From the NCBI RefSeq assembly GCF_032121415.1, contig NZ_CP135079.1:7006001-7070000 (forward strand): a DNA stretch of 64,000 nucleotides, read 5' to 3'. This document shows positions 47,916-56,878 of this stretch, one piece after another. Each line of letters begins with the position of its first letter. Positions within the stretch are counted from its first letter, which is position 1. Source of the DNA: Streptomyces parvus. GTDB taxonomy: Bacteria; Actinomycetota; Actinomycetes; Streptomycetales; Streptomycetaceae. The notes below the pieces were generated by a model. That model was not told the origin of the DNA, searched no databases, and saw only the letters and a program-made list of their open reading frames with translations. Position numbers and translations under genes: made by a program.

Positions 47916-48803
47916 TCAGGCCGTGCTGCTGAGGATGACCGAGCGGGTGAGGTGGCGCGGCCGGTCCGGGTCGAGGCCGCGCGCGCCGGCGATGGCCAGC
48001 GCCAGTCGCTGCACCCGGACCAGCTCCGCGAGCGGGTCGAGGCCGCCGGCCACCCATCGGGCGCCGGTCGCGTGCACCTCGTCCATCAGCCCGGACGGGG
48101 CCTCACCGAGCATCCAGGTCGCGGTGGAGCGGGTGGAGATGCTGATCGGTCCGTGCCGGTACTCCATCGCCGGGTACGCCTCGGTCCAGGCGAGCGCGGC
48201 CTCGCGCATCTTCAGCGCCGCCTCGTTGGCGAGCCCCACGCTCCACCCCTGCCCGAGGAAGGTGAACTGGCTGCACTCCACAAGACCGGCGGGCAGCGGC
48301 TCGGCGAGCGCGACCTGGGCATCCTCGACGACCGCGTCGCTGTGCAGACCCAGATGGGCACGGAGCAGGGTCAGCGCCGACGTCGCGAAGCGGGTCTGCA
48401 CGACGGACTTCTCGTCGGCGAACTCGAGCACGATCGTGTCGTCGGCCATGGCGGCCATCGGGGTGTCGGGGTCGCCGATGACCACCGTGCGGCGGGTGGT
48501 GTCACCGATCCGGCCGAGGAGTCCGAGTACTTCGGTCGTGGTGCCGGAACGGCTCAGGGCCACGACCCGGTCGTAGGGGCGCCCGGCCGGGAACTCCGAG
48601 GCGGCGAAGGCGTCCGTCTCGCCCTGGCCGCTGCCTTCCCGGAGGGCCGCGTAGGCCTGGGCCATGAAGTACGAGGTCCCGCAGCCGACCACGGCGATGC
48701 GCTCGCCCGCCGCCGGAAGCCGGTGGGCCAGCCCCTCCGCCATGCCGGCGGCCACCTGCCAGCAGTCGGGCTGGCTGGCCAGCTCCTGAGCCACGTGCGT
48801 CAT
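47916..48803 (-). CDS. SIS-domain sugar-phosphate isomerase/deaminase (AgaS/GlmS-like)
   Basis: A 295-residue protein with two SIS domains: RIAVVGCGTSYFMAQAYAAL and RVVALSRSGTTTEVLGLLGR in the first, SQFTFLGQGWSVGLANEAAL and YRHGPISISTRSTATWMLGE in the second. It lacks the N-terminal glutaminase domain of GlmS, so it fits the AgaS/FrlB/deaminase group that converts amino- or fructosamine-sugar phosphates. With the aldolase behind it, amino-sugar phosphate breakdown is likely. Its promoter and an operator-like site lie just upstream. Confidence 0.87.
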   Translation of the reverse strand: MTHVAQELASQPDCWQVAAGMAEGLAHRLPAAGERIAVVGCGTSYFMAQAYAALREGSGQGETDAFAASEFPAGRPYDRVVALSRSGTTTEVLGLLGRIGDTTRRTVVIGDPDTPMAAMADDTIVLEFADEKSVVQTRFATSALTLLRAHLGLHSDAVVEDAQVALAEPLPAGLVECSQFTFLGQGWSVGLANEAALKMREAALAWTEAYPAMEYRHGPISISTRSTATWMLGEAPSGLMDEVHATGARWVAGGLDPLAELVRVQRLALAIAGARGLDPDRPRHLTRSVILSSTA

Positions 48804-48824
48804 CTGCGCTCCTTGTTCGCGGCG

Positions 48825-48837
48825 ATCGATGCTCGAA
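48825..48837 (-). promoter_or_regulatory. Operator-like element near the SIS transcription start (site C)
   Basis: ATCGATGCTCGAA (plus strand, 48825-48837) resembles ATCGATTCGAT with one inserted base, and lies just beyond the -10 at 48843, around the expected transcription start, as expected for a repressor site. Confidence 0.35.
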
Positions 48838-48842
48838 GCTGC

Positions 48843-48872
48843 ATTTTATGCCAGCGTTTCAAGCAATATCAA
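48843..48872 (-). promoter_or_regulatory. Promoter of the SIS-aldolase operon
   Basis: On the minus strand TTGATA (48872-48867) and TAAAAT (48848-48843) are separated by 18 bases: close to the housekeeping consensus and notably AT-rich. Confidence 0.7.
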
Positions 48873-49076
48873 GCAGACGGGCGTCAGGCTTCGTACGTCC
48901 GGCGCGGCCCGTCCCGCCCCCGCCGACGGGGCCCGACGGGGATCGGCCGCCACCGGGCGGCACCGCCGGTGGTGGGGTGGGTGCCACTTCGCGGTCGCGC
49001 ATTCCGTCGTGGCCGATGGGTAGGGTGATGGCGCTTCGCGGTATCTGCGGAAGGGCCGAGCTAGGGGGAACGATTC

Positions 49077-49841
49077 ATGGGTTCGCTGACGGGAAAGGTC
49101 GCGTTGGTCACGGGTGCCAGCCGCGGCATCGGTCGGGCGATTGCCCTGCGGCTTGCGCGCGACGGGGCCCTGGTCGCCGTTCACTACGGTGTGCGGGGAG
49201 AGGTGGCGCAGGAAGTGGTCGAGGAGATCGCGAATACGGGCGGACAGGCTTTCGCGGTGGGGTCTCTGCTGGGGGTGGCGGGAGACGTCGAAGCCCTGTA
49301 CGAGGCGTTCGGCGCGGGAATGGCGGACCGGGGAGAAGATCCGGTGCTGGATATTCTGGTCAACAATGCCGGTGTGAGCGGATCGGGGCGCATAAGTGAC
49401 GCCTCACCGGAGGTTTTCGACCGCCTGTTCGCGGTGAACGTGAAAGCGCCGCTCTTCCTCATCCAGCAGGGGCTGACCCTGATGAGGGACCGGGGCCGGA
49501 TCATCAACATTTCGTCGGCCGCCGCCCACCGGTCCTTTCCGGAGTCCGTGACCTACGCCATGACCAAGGGGGCGTTGGAGACGCTGACGCTTGCGGTGGC
49601 AAAGGAAGTGGCCGAGCGCGACATCACGGCGAACACCGTGGTGCCCGGTTTCGTGGAGACCGACATGAACGCCCGGCGACGCGAGACGCCCGAGGCCGCG
49701 GCGGTTCTGGCCGCCCACTCCGTGTTCGGCCGCATGGGCCAGCCGGCCGACATCGCCGACGTCGTGGCCTTCCTCGCCTCGGAGGACTCCCGCTGGGTCA
49801 CCGGCCAGAGCATCGACGCCACGGGCGGCATCGGGCTCTGA
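49077..49841 (+). CDS. SDR-family oxidoreductase (FabG-like)
   Basis: A 254-residue classical short-chain dehydrogenase: VALVTGASRGIGRAIALRLA (cofactor loop), ILVNNAGVSGSG, IINISSAAAH with the catalytic serine, YAMTKGALE with YxxxK, and VVPGFVETDMNARRR after it. The 31-residue excursion around VGSLLGVAGDVEALYEAFGA is typical of the SDR group reducing 3-oxo acids or antibiotic intermediates. Reactions are unknown. It diverges from the SIS operon and is convergent with the DUF5682-type gene. Confidence 0.9.
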   Translation: MGSLTGKVALVTGASRGIGRAIALRLARDGALVAVHYGVRGEVAQEVVEEIANTGGQAFAVGSLLGVAGDVEALYEAFGAGMADRGEDPVLDILVNNAGVSGSGRISDASPEVFDRLFAVNVKAPLFLIQQGLTLMRDRGRIINISSAAAHRSFPESVTYAMTKGALETLTLAVAKEVAERDITANTVVPGFVETDMNARRRETPEAAAVLAAHSVFGRMGQPADIADVVAFLASEDSRWVTGQSIDATGGIGL

Positions 49842-49953
49842 ACCGCCCGCGCCGGTGCCGGGCTCAGAGGGGCCGAGGGCGCGGCTCCGGGATCCGGGCG
49901 GCGGACGCGCGGTGCCGGGGCGGCTCGGACCGCCCTGGCACCACGCGCCACCC

Positions 49954-52848
49954 TCACGCGCCCGAGAGCAGCGACTCCCACGCGATCGCGGTATCCGGGT
50001 GACGGGCCGTCAGTGCAGCGCCGGCCGGGCCCGCCGGACCCTCGTCGGAGGCGACCCACGCGCCCTCGCAGCCCAGCAGCTCCGCGACCGCGTCGAGCGT
50101 CCCCGGGTGGGCGAAGAGCAGCGCGGTGCCACGGCTCCCGCCACCGGCCGCCCGCACCCGGCCGCCGTCCGGCGCACCGCCCTCCGGCACCTCCCGCCAC
50201 GGCGGCACCCACGCGTCCAGTGCCGGGAGGCGGGCCGGGAAGATCTGCCCCGCCTCCCGGATCAACACCGGGGCCAGGTCCGCGGCTCCGGCGCGCAGGG
50301 TCGTGATCAGGCTCGGCAGCCATGGCAGCAGAACCGGGTCCGGCAGCCGCCCGAACGCGTTGGACACCGCCTCCACCACCACGTCCGCCAGTCCCGGCAC
50401 CGGCACCAACGCGTGCACGAAGCCGCTCAGATAGCGCGGATAGGCGGGCACCACCATCGGGTTGGCCAGGAGCTCACCGCAGCGCTCCCGCAACTCGGCC
50501 CGCGACAGGGCGCCGAGCTGCACCTGCGCCGCCCACAGGAGCGCCGTCCGCTCCGGGTCCGTGGGGCGGGACTGGGCGACGGCCAGCTCCAGCTGGGCCC
50601 GGTCGCAGCCCAGGGACAGCGCGAGGCTCTCCATGCTGAACAGGAAGCCCAGCATCGCCGCCACCTGCCCCACGGTCGCGTCCTCGTCCGTGAACGCCGT
50701 CGGCAGCAAGGTGCAGTAGTGCGCGTAACCGGCCTTGACGAACGACTCCACCCACGGCGGCAGCACCGGCTCGGCCGTCCGGTAGTACGCCAGCAGCCCC
50801 CGCACCCGGCGCAGCACCTCCGGGGCCCCGTCCACCGTGCGCTCGGCGGCGAGGACCTCCAGGGCGCGAGCGCCCAGCTCGTCGGCGAGCCGACGGCTGC
50901 CGAGGTGCAGCGTGGCGTCCTCGACGGCGGCGAGGACCCCGGCCGTCGTCGCCCGCGGCCCGTACGCATCGCGGCGCAGCCGCTGTTCGAGGACCTGTTC
51001 GATGCTCACGCCCTCGTACCCGAGCTCGATGAGCGCCCGCTGATGCGTGCCCAGCGCCAGGTCCCACGACTCCTGGATCGACCGCTCGCCGAGCTTCCGT
51101 TCACCCATGATCGGCCGGGCCGCGCCGTGCGGCATCAGCCGGCGCAGCATCCACAGCACGTCCGAGCACGCCCTCAGCTCCGGGCGGGAGTTCATGTCCA
51201 GCAGGGCACGCTGCACCCCCCGCTGCTGGAGCTTCAACTCCAACGGGGCGAGCCGGTCGTGCACATCGCGGGCCAGTGGCGGCAGCGCGTCGTAACCCAC
51301 CCGGCCGATCCGGTCGCCGCCCATCATGATCTCGACGAGACGCCGCACGTCGCGCCGGCCCGGCACCGCGTCCTTCTCGATGCAGGTGATCGCCGCGTCC
51401 TGGAAGTCGTACGGGGTGGGCTTGGCCCGGTCCCGCATCCCGGCGAGCAGGATCGACGTCTCGAACACCGCGATGGCGTCGGCGGTGGACGCCAGATAGC
51501 CACTGCGTCGTGCGGCGCGCACGATCTCCACCGACCAGCCCAGCAGCTCGGCCTCGTCCAGCGTGTCGAGGACCGGCGGCCGCCGCAGGAACCCGGAGAG
51601 CCGGTCCCCGGCCGCCTCCCGTGGGGGAGCGGCGACGGCCGGGGCCGCCTTCTTCGTCGCGCGGGGCTTCTTCGCGCCGTCCTGCCCGGCCAGCCGGTAG
51701 GGCTGCACCCGGGTGCGCTTGAGGTTCTTCGCCCACTGCGTCGCGGCGATCGACACCGACCCCGGAGCCAGCCCGAACTGCGCCTCGATCGCCGCGTGGC
51801 TGGACGGGATCAGCCCGTGCTGCCAGGTGGTGGCGGACCGGGGGGAGATGGTGAACGGTCCGCCGCCCGCCACCCCGAACTCCTCGACCCGGCTGGCCGC
51901 GTGGAAGGCACCGCACACATACAGGCAGTCCTCCGGGTCCGCCCCGCCGGCCGCCAGGTGCTCGCGGATCCGGGTCCACATGTACCGCTCACGGTCCTCG
52001 TCCACCCGGACCCGGTCCCCGTCACCGGGAGCGAGCCGCCGGAACAGGCTGCCGACGAGGAACATCACCTGGCGGTAGGCGTCGTGATCGCTGTCGCCGA
52101 GCGGCACCTCGACGTACTGGTGCCACCACTCCGACCAGTGCCGCACCTTGCCGTGGCGCAGCAGATGCTCCTCCAGCTCGGCGAAGCGGGGCCGCAGGTC
52201 GCCGATCTCCACACCGACCGCCTCACCGTGCAGCGCGGCCTCGGGATCGGGCACCCCGTCCGCCGGAGCGGACGGCTCCTGCGGGGCGCGCTCGCCGTGG
52301 CGGCTGTCCCACTGGAAGACATGGTCCGAGGACCGGTCGACGAGGACCAGCTCGACACCCGGGGTGTCCAGTGCGTACGCGATGGCCTGGTACTCGGCGG
52401 ACGCCTCGGTGATCGGGGCGACGACCGAGAGCGGCGCCCATGCGGCGGGGAACCCGTCGACGTCGCTCGCGAAGGCCTGGACCGCCACCGGCAGCCGGCA
52501 GTTGCGCAGCTCGCTCAGGAGCGGCGCCATGTCCTCGCACAGCTCCAGATACACGACCTTGGGCTGCTTCTCGCGCAGCCGGCGGGCCATGGCGAGCGCG
52601 GAGGCGGGCGAATGGTGGCAGACCGGGAAGATCTCCAGCGGTTCGCGCACCGCCCGGTCGACGTCGTCGACCATGCCCAGGAGGATGCCCTCCAGGGCGC
52701 CGGGTCTGTCGGCGAAGGCGGTCGCGGCCTCGTGCAGCTGCTCGCGCAGCGCCGCGAAGGACGCCTGCCCAGGGCTGTTCGCGGAGGTCGGGGCGGATCC
52801 GTTCGCGGAGGGTGTCCGGCCGGGACCGTTGGCGGGGGAGCCGGTCAT
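49954..52848 (-). CDS. DUF5682-type large protein of the MoxR/VWA operon
   Basis: A 964-residue protein, last gene of the five-gene operon; ATGA overlap with the MoxR gene. The N-terminal 350 residues contain FPVCHHSPASALAMARRLRE, VVYLELCEDMAPLLSELRNC, and YVCGAFHAASRVEEFG, i.e. conserved His, Glu and Cys/His clusters that recall TraB/erythromycin-esterase-like folds; the rest is long alpha-helical repeat (DUF5682 as I recall the family). There is no membrane segment. Such proteins nearly always occur beside a MoxR ATPase and a VWA protein; their biochemical role is not established. A 30-residue Pro/Ser-rich start precedes the conserved part. Confidence 0.8.
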   Translation of the reverse strand: MTGSPANGPGRTPSANGSAPTSANSPGQASFAALREQLHEAATAFADRPGALEGILLGMVDDVDRAVREPLEIFPVCHHSPASALAMARRLREKQPKVVYLELCEDMAPLLSELRNCRLPVAVQAFASDVDGFPAAWAPLSVVAPITEASAEYQAIAYALDTPGVELVLVDRSSDHVFQWDSRHGERAPQEPSAPADGVPDPEAALHGEAVGVEIGDLRPRFAELEEHLLRHGKVRHWSEWWHQYVEVPLGDSDHDAYRQVMFLVGSLFRRLAPGDGDRVRVDEDRERYMWTRIREHLAAGGADPEDCLYVCGAFHAASRVEEFGVAGGGPFTISPRSATTWQHGLIPSSHAAIEAQFGLAPGSVSIAATQWAKNLKRTRVQPYRLAGQDGAKKPRATKKAAPAVAAPPREAAGDRLSGFLRRPPVLDTLDEAELLGWSVEIVRAARRSGYLASTADAIAVFETSILLAGMRDRAKPTPYDFQDAAITCIEKDAVPGRRDVRRLVEIMMGGDRIGRVGYDALPPLARDVHDRLAPLELKLQQRGVQRALLDMNSRPELRACSDVLWMLRRLMPHGAARPIMGERKLGERSIQESWDLALGTHQRALIELGYEGVSIEQVLEQRLRRDAYGPRATTAGVLAAVEDATLHLGSRRLADELGARALEVLAAERTVDGAPEVLRRVRGLLAYYRTAEPVLPPWVESFVKAGYAHYCTLLPTAFTDEDATVGQVAAMLGFLFSMESLALSLGCDRAQLELAVAQSRPTDPERTALLWAAQVQLGALSRAELRERCGELLANPMVVPAYPRYLSGFVHALVPVPGLADVVVEAVSNAFGRLPDPVLLPWLPSLITTLRAGAADLAPVLIREAGQIFPARLPALDAWVPPWREVPEGGAPDGGRVRAAGGGSRGTALLFAHPGTLDAVAELLGCEGAWVASDEGPAGPAGAALTARHPDTAIAWESLLSGA

Positions 52849-53975
52849 GACAGCGTGGCGATCGTGTCGCGGCCGCCGTCCAGGAACTCCGGCCAGGAGC
52901 CGCCCTCCTGCTTGCTGCGCGGCTCGACGACACCGTGCAGGTACTTGTTGAAGATGGCCAGGTCCTCGGGGTCGCGCCGGGCGAGGGAGCCGACGAGCGA
53001 GGAGGCCAGCGTCCGGGCGGTCAGCGTGCGCTCGCCGAAGAAGTTGCTGTGCAGGACGGCGTCCTCCAGCACACCGATCTGCTCCGCCGTCGACAGCGAG
53101 GACTCCAGCTTCTCGTCGTCGCTGCCCGCGGCCGCGGCCGAGGCCCGCAGATCGGCGAAGCTCTGGAGCAGGACGTCGAGGAGCGTCGGCGGCACGTCCA
53201 GGTCGATCGCGTGACGGCGCAGCAGTTCCTCGGTGCGGAAGCGGACGATCTCCGCCTCGCTCTTCCTGTTCGTCACGACCGGGATACGCACGAAGTTGAA
53301 GCGGCGCTTCAGCGCGGACGACAGGTCGTTCACACCCCGGTCGCGGCTGTTGGCGGTCGCGATGATCGAGAAACCCGGCTTCGCGAAGACGATGTTGTCG
53401 CCCGCGTCCGTGCCGTCGCTCTGCAACTCGGGGACGGAGATGTACTTCTCCGAGAGGATCGAGATCAGCGCGTCCTGGACATCGCTGGTGGAGCGGGTCA
53501 GTTCCTCGAAGCGGCCGATGGTGCCCGTCTCCATCGCGGTCATGATCGGCGACGGGATCATCGACTCACGCGACTGCCCCTTGGCGATGACCATGGACAC
53601 GTTCCACGCGTACTTGATGTGGTCCTCGGTCGTCCCGGCCGTACCCTGCACCACCAGCGTGGAGTTGCGGGAGATCGCGGCGGACAGCAGCTCGGCCAGC
53701 CAGCTCTTTCCGGTGCCTGGGTCTCCTATCAGCAGCAGACCCCGGTCGGAGGCGAGGGTGACGATCGAGCGCTCGACGAAGCTCCGGTCGCCGAACCACT
53801 TCTGCGAGATCTCGCGGTCCAGGCCGTCGGCGCGCTCGGACCCCAGGATGAACAGCCGGACCATCTTCGGCGAGAGCCGCCAGGAGAACGGCTTGGGGCT
53901 GTCGTCGATCGACTCCAGCCAGTCGAGCTCCTCGGCGTACTTGGTCTCGGCGGGGGCACGCAACACGTCGGACAT
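52845..53975 (-). CDS. MoxR-type AAA+ ATPase
   Basis: A 376-residue AAA+ ATPase. Walker A is GDPGTGKSWLAELL at 84-91; GRFEELTRSTSDVQDALISI replaces the usual Walker-B DExxR surrounding; FSIIATANSRDRGVNDLSSA is sensor 1 and LKRRFNFVRIPV the arginine-finger region; the C-terminal lid ends with GVVEPRSKQEGGSWPEFLDG. MoxR ATPases act as chaperones that load cofactors or remodel complexes together with VWA proteins. Start ATG at 53975 with GAAAGG upstream. It lies 99 bases after the VWA gene. Confidence 0.9.
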   Translation of the reverse strand: MSDVLRAPAETKYAEELDWLESIDDSPKPFSWRLSPKMVRLFILGSERADGLDREISQKWFGDRSFVERSIVTLASDRGLLLIGDPGTGKSWLAELLSAAISRNSTLVVQGTAGTTEDHIKYAWNVSMVIAKGQSRESMIPSPIMTAMETGTIGRFEELTRSTSDVQDALISILSEKYISVPELQSDGTDAGDNIVFAKPGFSIIATANSRDRGVNDLSSALKRRFNFVRIPVVTNRKSEAEIVRFRTEELLRRHAIDLDVPPTLLDVLLQSFADLRASAAAAGSDDEKLESSLSTAEQIGVLEDAVLHSNFFGERTLTARTLASSLVGSLARRDPEDLAIFNKYLHGVVEPRSKQEGGSWPEFLDGGRDTIATLS

Positions 53976-54074
53976 CAAAGAAGCCTTTCTGAACAGGCGA
54001 GAGAGTGAGGGAAGAAGAGGGGGACACGGCGGGGAGTGCGCGCGTTGACAGGCGGCGGCCACACCCCGCAGGGC

Positions 54075-55463
54075 TCAGGTGAGGAACGTCTTGAGTTCGT
54101 GCACGAGCTTGTTGATGTGCCCGGAGACCACGGGTGTGCCCAGGGCCTTGAACCGCTCCCGGAACCACGGGTTGACCTCCTGCCGGCCGGAGCTGGTCAC
54201 CGAGCCGACGGGGATGAACTTCACCCTGGAGCGGTGGACGGCCTCGATGCCTTCGAACAGCGGCTGAGAGCGGTCGAACTCGTAGAAGTCGGAGATCCAC
54301 ACCATGACGGTGTTCTTCGGCTCGGCTATCTTCGGGCGCGCCATCGCCATCGCGACGGGGCCGTCGTTGCCCCCGCCGAGATTCGTGCGCAGCAGCACGT
54401 CGAACGGGTCGTGCACCCACGGCGTCAGATCGATCGAGCGGGTGTCGTAGGCGATGAGATGGACGTCGACCTTCGGCAGCCCGGCGAAGATCGAGGCGAG
54501 AATGGTGCAGTTCACCATCGAGTCGACCATCGAACCGGACTGGTCCACCACGACGATCAACCGCTGCGGTGTCGTCCTGCGCACCGTGTGCCGGTAGTAG
54601 AGGCGGTCCACGTACAGCCGCTCCTCCTCCGGACTCCAGTTGGTGAGGTTCTTCCAGATCGTGCGGTCCAGGTCGAGGTTGCGGAAGACGCGCTTGGGCG
54701 GCACCGAACGGTCCAGCTCGCCGACGGTGGCCTTCTCCACCTGCGTACGCAGCACATCGGCCACCTCGTCGACGTAACGGCGGATGAGGGACTTCGCGTT
54801 GGCCAGGGCAACACCCGACAGATTGCCCTTGTCCCGCAGCAACTGCTCGATCAGCGACATGCTGGGCGTCAGCCGCGCGGCCAGCGCCGGATCGGCCAGC
54901 ACCTCCCGCAACCGCATGCGCCCCACGAGGTCCGCCTCGATCGCCGCCAACTCCGGCCGGAGACCGCCGGCGTCCAGGCCCACGCCTCCGGCGCGCCCGC
55001 CGCGAAGCCCGCCCGGCGGACAGCCCAGCGCACGCTCCAGCCATCCCGCGTCCGACTGCCAGCGCGCCAACTGCTCGGCGGTCACCGCGCTCGACCCGGT
55101 CGCGAAGACATTGAGCAGCACCTTCGACACCAGCGCGGCACGCCGCACTTCCGCCGCCCGGTCACGGGAGCCGTCCGCAGCGTCCGGCGGCACCATCAGC
55201 CCGTCGAACTCGGCGGCCAGCTCCGGATGGCGCTGCACGACCGAGTCGAGCGACGCCCCGGGATCCAGCAGCGCGGACGGCAGGCCGATGTCCTCGACCA
55301 CCCCAAGGCTCGCCGACTCCAGGGCGGGCTGCTCCTCGCCGTCGAGGAGACGGGCCAGGAGCCGCCAGTACAGCACCTGACGGCGGTTCTCGTACGGGTC
55401 GGGCCCGGCCGGGGACAGTCCAACGGTAGGGCCGGGCGACTGCCCGGTGAGGTCCTCGGTCAT
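54075..55463 (-). CDS. VWA-domain (CoxE-like) protein
   Basis: A 462-residue protein with a C-terminal von Willebrand A domain. The MIDAS motif is IVVVDQSGSM (D307, S309, S311); ASIFAGLPKVDVHLIAYDTR, LLRTNLGGGNDGPVAMAMAR (threonine position) and VMVWISDFYEF complete the domain. The first 290 residues are helical. VWA proteins of this type partner MoxR ATPases. ATG at 55463 overlaps the preceding stop (ATGA). Confidence 0.9.
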   Translation of the reverse strand: MTEDLTGQSPGPTVGLSPAGPDPYENRRQVLYWRLLARLLDGEEQPALESASLGVVEDIGLPSALLDPGASLDSVVQRHPELAAEFDGLMVPPDAADGSRDRAAEVRRAALVSKVLLNVFATGSSAVTAEQLARWQSDAGWLERALGCPPGGLRGGRAGGVGLDAGGLRPELAAIEADLVGRMRLREVLADPALAARLTPSMSLIEQLLRDKGNLSGVALANAKSLIRRYVDEVADVLRTQVEKATVGELDRSVPPKRVFRNLDLDRTIWKNLTNWSPEEERLYVDRLYYRHTVRRTTPQRLIVVVDQSGSMVDSMVNCTILASIFAGLPKVDVHLIAYDTRSIDLTPWVHDPFDVLLRTNLGGGNDGPVAMAMARPKIAEPKNTVMVWISDFYEFDRSQPLFEGIEAVHRSRVKFIPVGSVTSSGRQEVNPWFRERFKALGTPVVSGHINKLVHELKTFLT

Positions 55464-56878
55464 TTCCGCAACAGCCTTCCGGCGCGCTCGCGCAGCACGG
55501 CGACGGCATCGGTGGCGGCCTTCTCCGCCCGGACACCGGCCTTGTCGGTGGTGCCGCCCGCCCACGCCCCGGCGTGCACGGCGATGGTCTTCTTCCGGAC
55601 GGTCGCCTCGACCGCGAGGGGCTGGAGAAGGAACTCCCCGGCGTCCCAGCGCAGCAGCCCGACACAGGCGTGGGAGGCGGCGACCGCCTCGGGCGTCAGC
55701 GGACCGGCGGCGGGCATCCGGTCGGTGTCCACGGCCAGCCGCCGCCCGGCGAGATCGAACGCGAGCCGGCCCTCCTCACTGTGCGCGGCATACCCCTCGA
55801 CCAGCACCGGCACGGCGATCCGCACGGGATGCCGGTCCAGCGGGGCGACCCGGGCGGACGTCGCGGCGGACAGCCTCACCCGCGCCGTGGCGAAGGGATC
55901 GGCCGGCTCACCCGCACGGGCCCGCTCGTCGTCCCAGACCAGATCCCCCTCGGCGGTCACCGGCATGGCGTCCAGCTCCATCGAGCGGCCCTCGCTCACG
56001 GCACCGAGCAACGACATCCGGGGACGCAGCAGCTGCCACAGCCCGGCCCCGACGACCGTGTCGGGCTTCGGCGCCGACACCCCGGCGCGCACCAGCCGGG
56101 GCGCGCCCCCGTCCGCCGGTTCGAACACGGCATGGACCTGGGCCTGGACGGCCGTCGCATGTTCCTGCACATCGATGCCGAGAGGCAGCAGCCGACCGGT
56201 CACCGGGCCCCCGGGCCGCTCCCCGGCGGAGCCCGGCACCGTCAACAGCAGGCCGCGCGCCCACAGGTCGGCCCAGCGGCGCACCGGAACGCGCTCCAGG
56301 GTCGTCCCCGGGCAGGACGCGGCGAGCTCGGCGGCGAACCCGTCGAGCAGCGTCGCCCGGCGGCGCAGCGCCGGATCGGGCAGCATCGCGGAGACCACCG
56401 GGGCGGCCCCGGCGACCAGCTCGCGGTCGATGCCCCGCCAGCCGCTGCGCGCGAGGTCGCACAGCCAACTGCGGGCCGCCGCGAGGAGATTCGGCGCATG
56501 CTCCGGCCCGGCGGGCGGAGACGACTCCCCCTCGGCGACGTCCGGGGAGGACCCCTCCTCAGGGACGGGCCTGCCGACAGCCTCGCCGATACGCAGTGCC
56601 AACGCGTCGTGCACGGAACCGAGCAGGGCGCTGCGCGCGGCGGCCAGCGCCACGAAGTGGTCCTCCACGGCGGCCCCGGCCGCCGCCCGCTCGGCCGCCT
56701 CCGCGACCCGCGCGGCCAACGGCGTCCCGGCCACGGCCTCGGCGAGCCCGGCAACCGCGGCCGCCTGCGCGGCCCCCGGCCGCAGCAGACCGGCCACCAG
56801 CGCCCCGTCGAACGCGTCCACGGCGGCGAGCGCCTCGTCGAGCCCCTCGACCGGATCGGCCAGCAGATCGCCGCGCAT
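55460..56878 (-). CDS. DUF5691-position protein of the MoxR/VWA operon
   Basis: A 472-residue soluble protein with no motif I can name with certainty. It is helical in the first 200 residues and beta-rich from about 230 (TGRLLPLGIDVQEHATAVQA, LWQLLRPRMSLLGAVSEGRS, PVRIAVPVLVEGYAAHSEEG, AVEATVRKKTIAVHAGAWAG). In other bacteria a DUF5691 protein fills this place between SWIM and MoxR/VWA genes, which is why I use that label. It overlaps the SWIM gene stop by one base and the VWA start by four. Confidence 0.7.
   Translation of the reverse strand: MRGDLLADPVEGLDEALAAVDAFDGALVAGLLRPGAAQAAAVAGLAEAVAGTPLAARVAEAAERAAAGAAVEDHFVALAAARSALLGSVHDALALRIGEAVGRPVPEEGSSPDVAEGESSPPAGPEHAPNLLAAARSWLCDLARSGWRGIDRELVAGAAPVVSAMLPDPALRRRATLLDGFAAELAASCPGTTLERVPVRRWADLWARGLLLTVPGSAGERPGGPVTGRLLPLGIDVQEHATAVQAQVHAVFEPADGGAPRLVRAGVSAPKPDTVVGAGLWQLLRPRMSLLGAVSEGRSMELDAMPVTAEGDLVWDDERARAGEPADPFATARVRLSAATSARVAPLDRHPVRIAVPVLVEGYAAHSEEGRLAFDLAGRRLAVDTDRMPAAGPLTPEAVAASHACVGLLRWDAGEFLLQPLAVEATVRKKTIAVHAGAWAGGTTDKAGVRAEKAATDAVAVLRERAGRLLRK

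Noticed and set aside
48804..49076. TCAAGCA direct repeats (48859-48875) as a regulator site
   Set aside because: They overlap the -35 and spacer of the SIS promoter and are too short to separate from chance; the ATCGAT-type element is better supported.
49855..53214. An open frame of over 1,100 codons on the plus strand
   Set aside because: It is antisense to the DUF5682/MoxR genes, is rich in Arg, Gly, Pro and His without any domain, and is a by-product of GC bias in the real genes.
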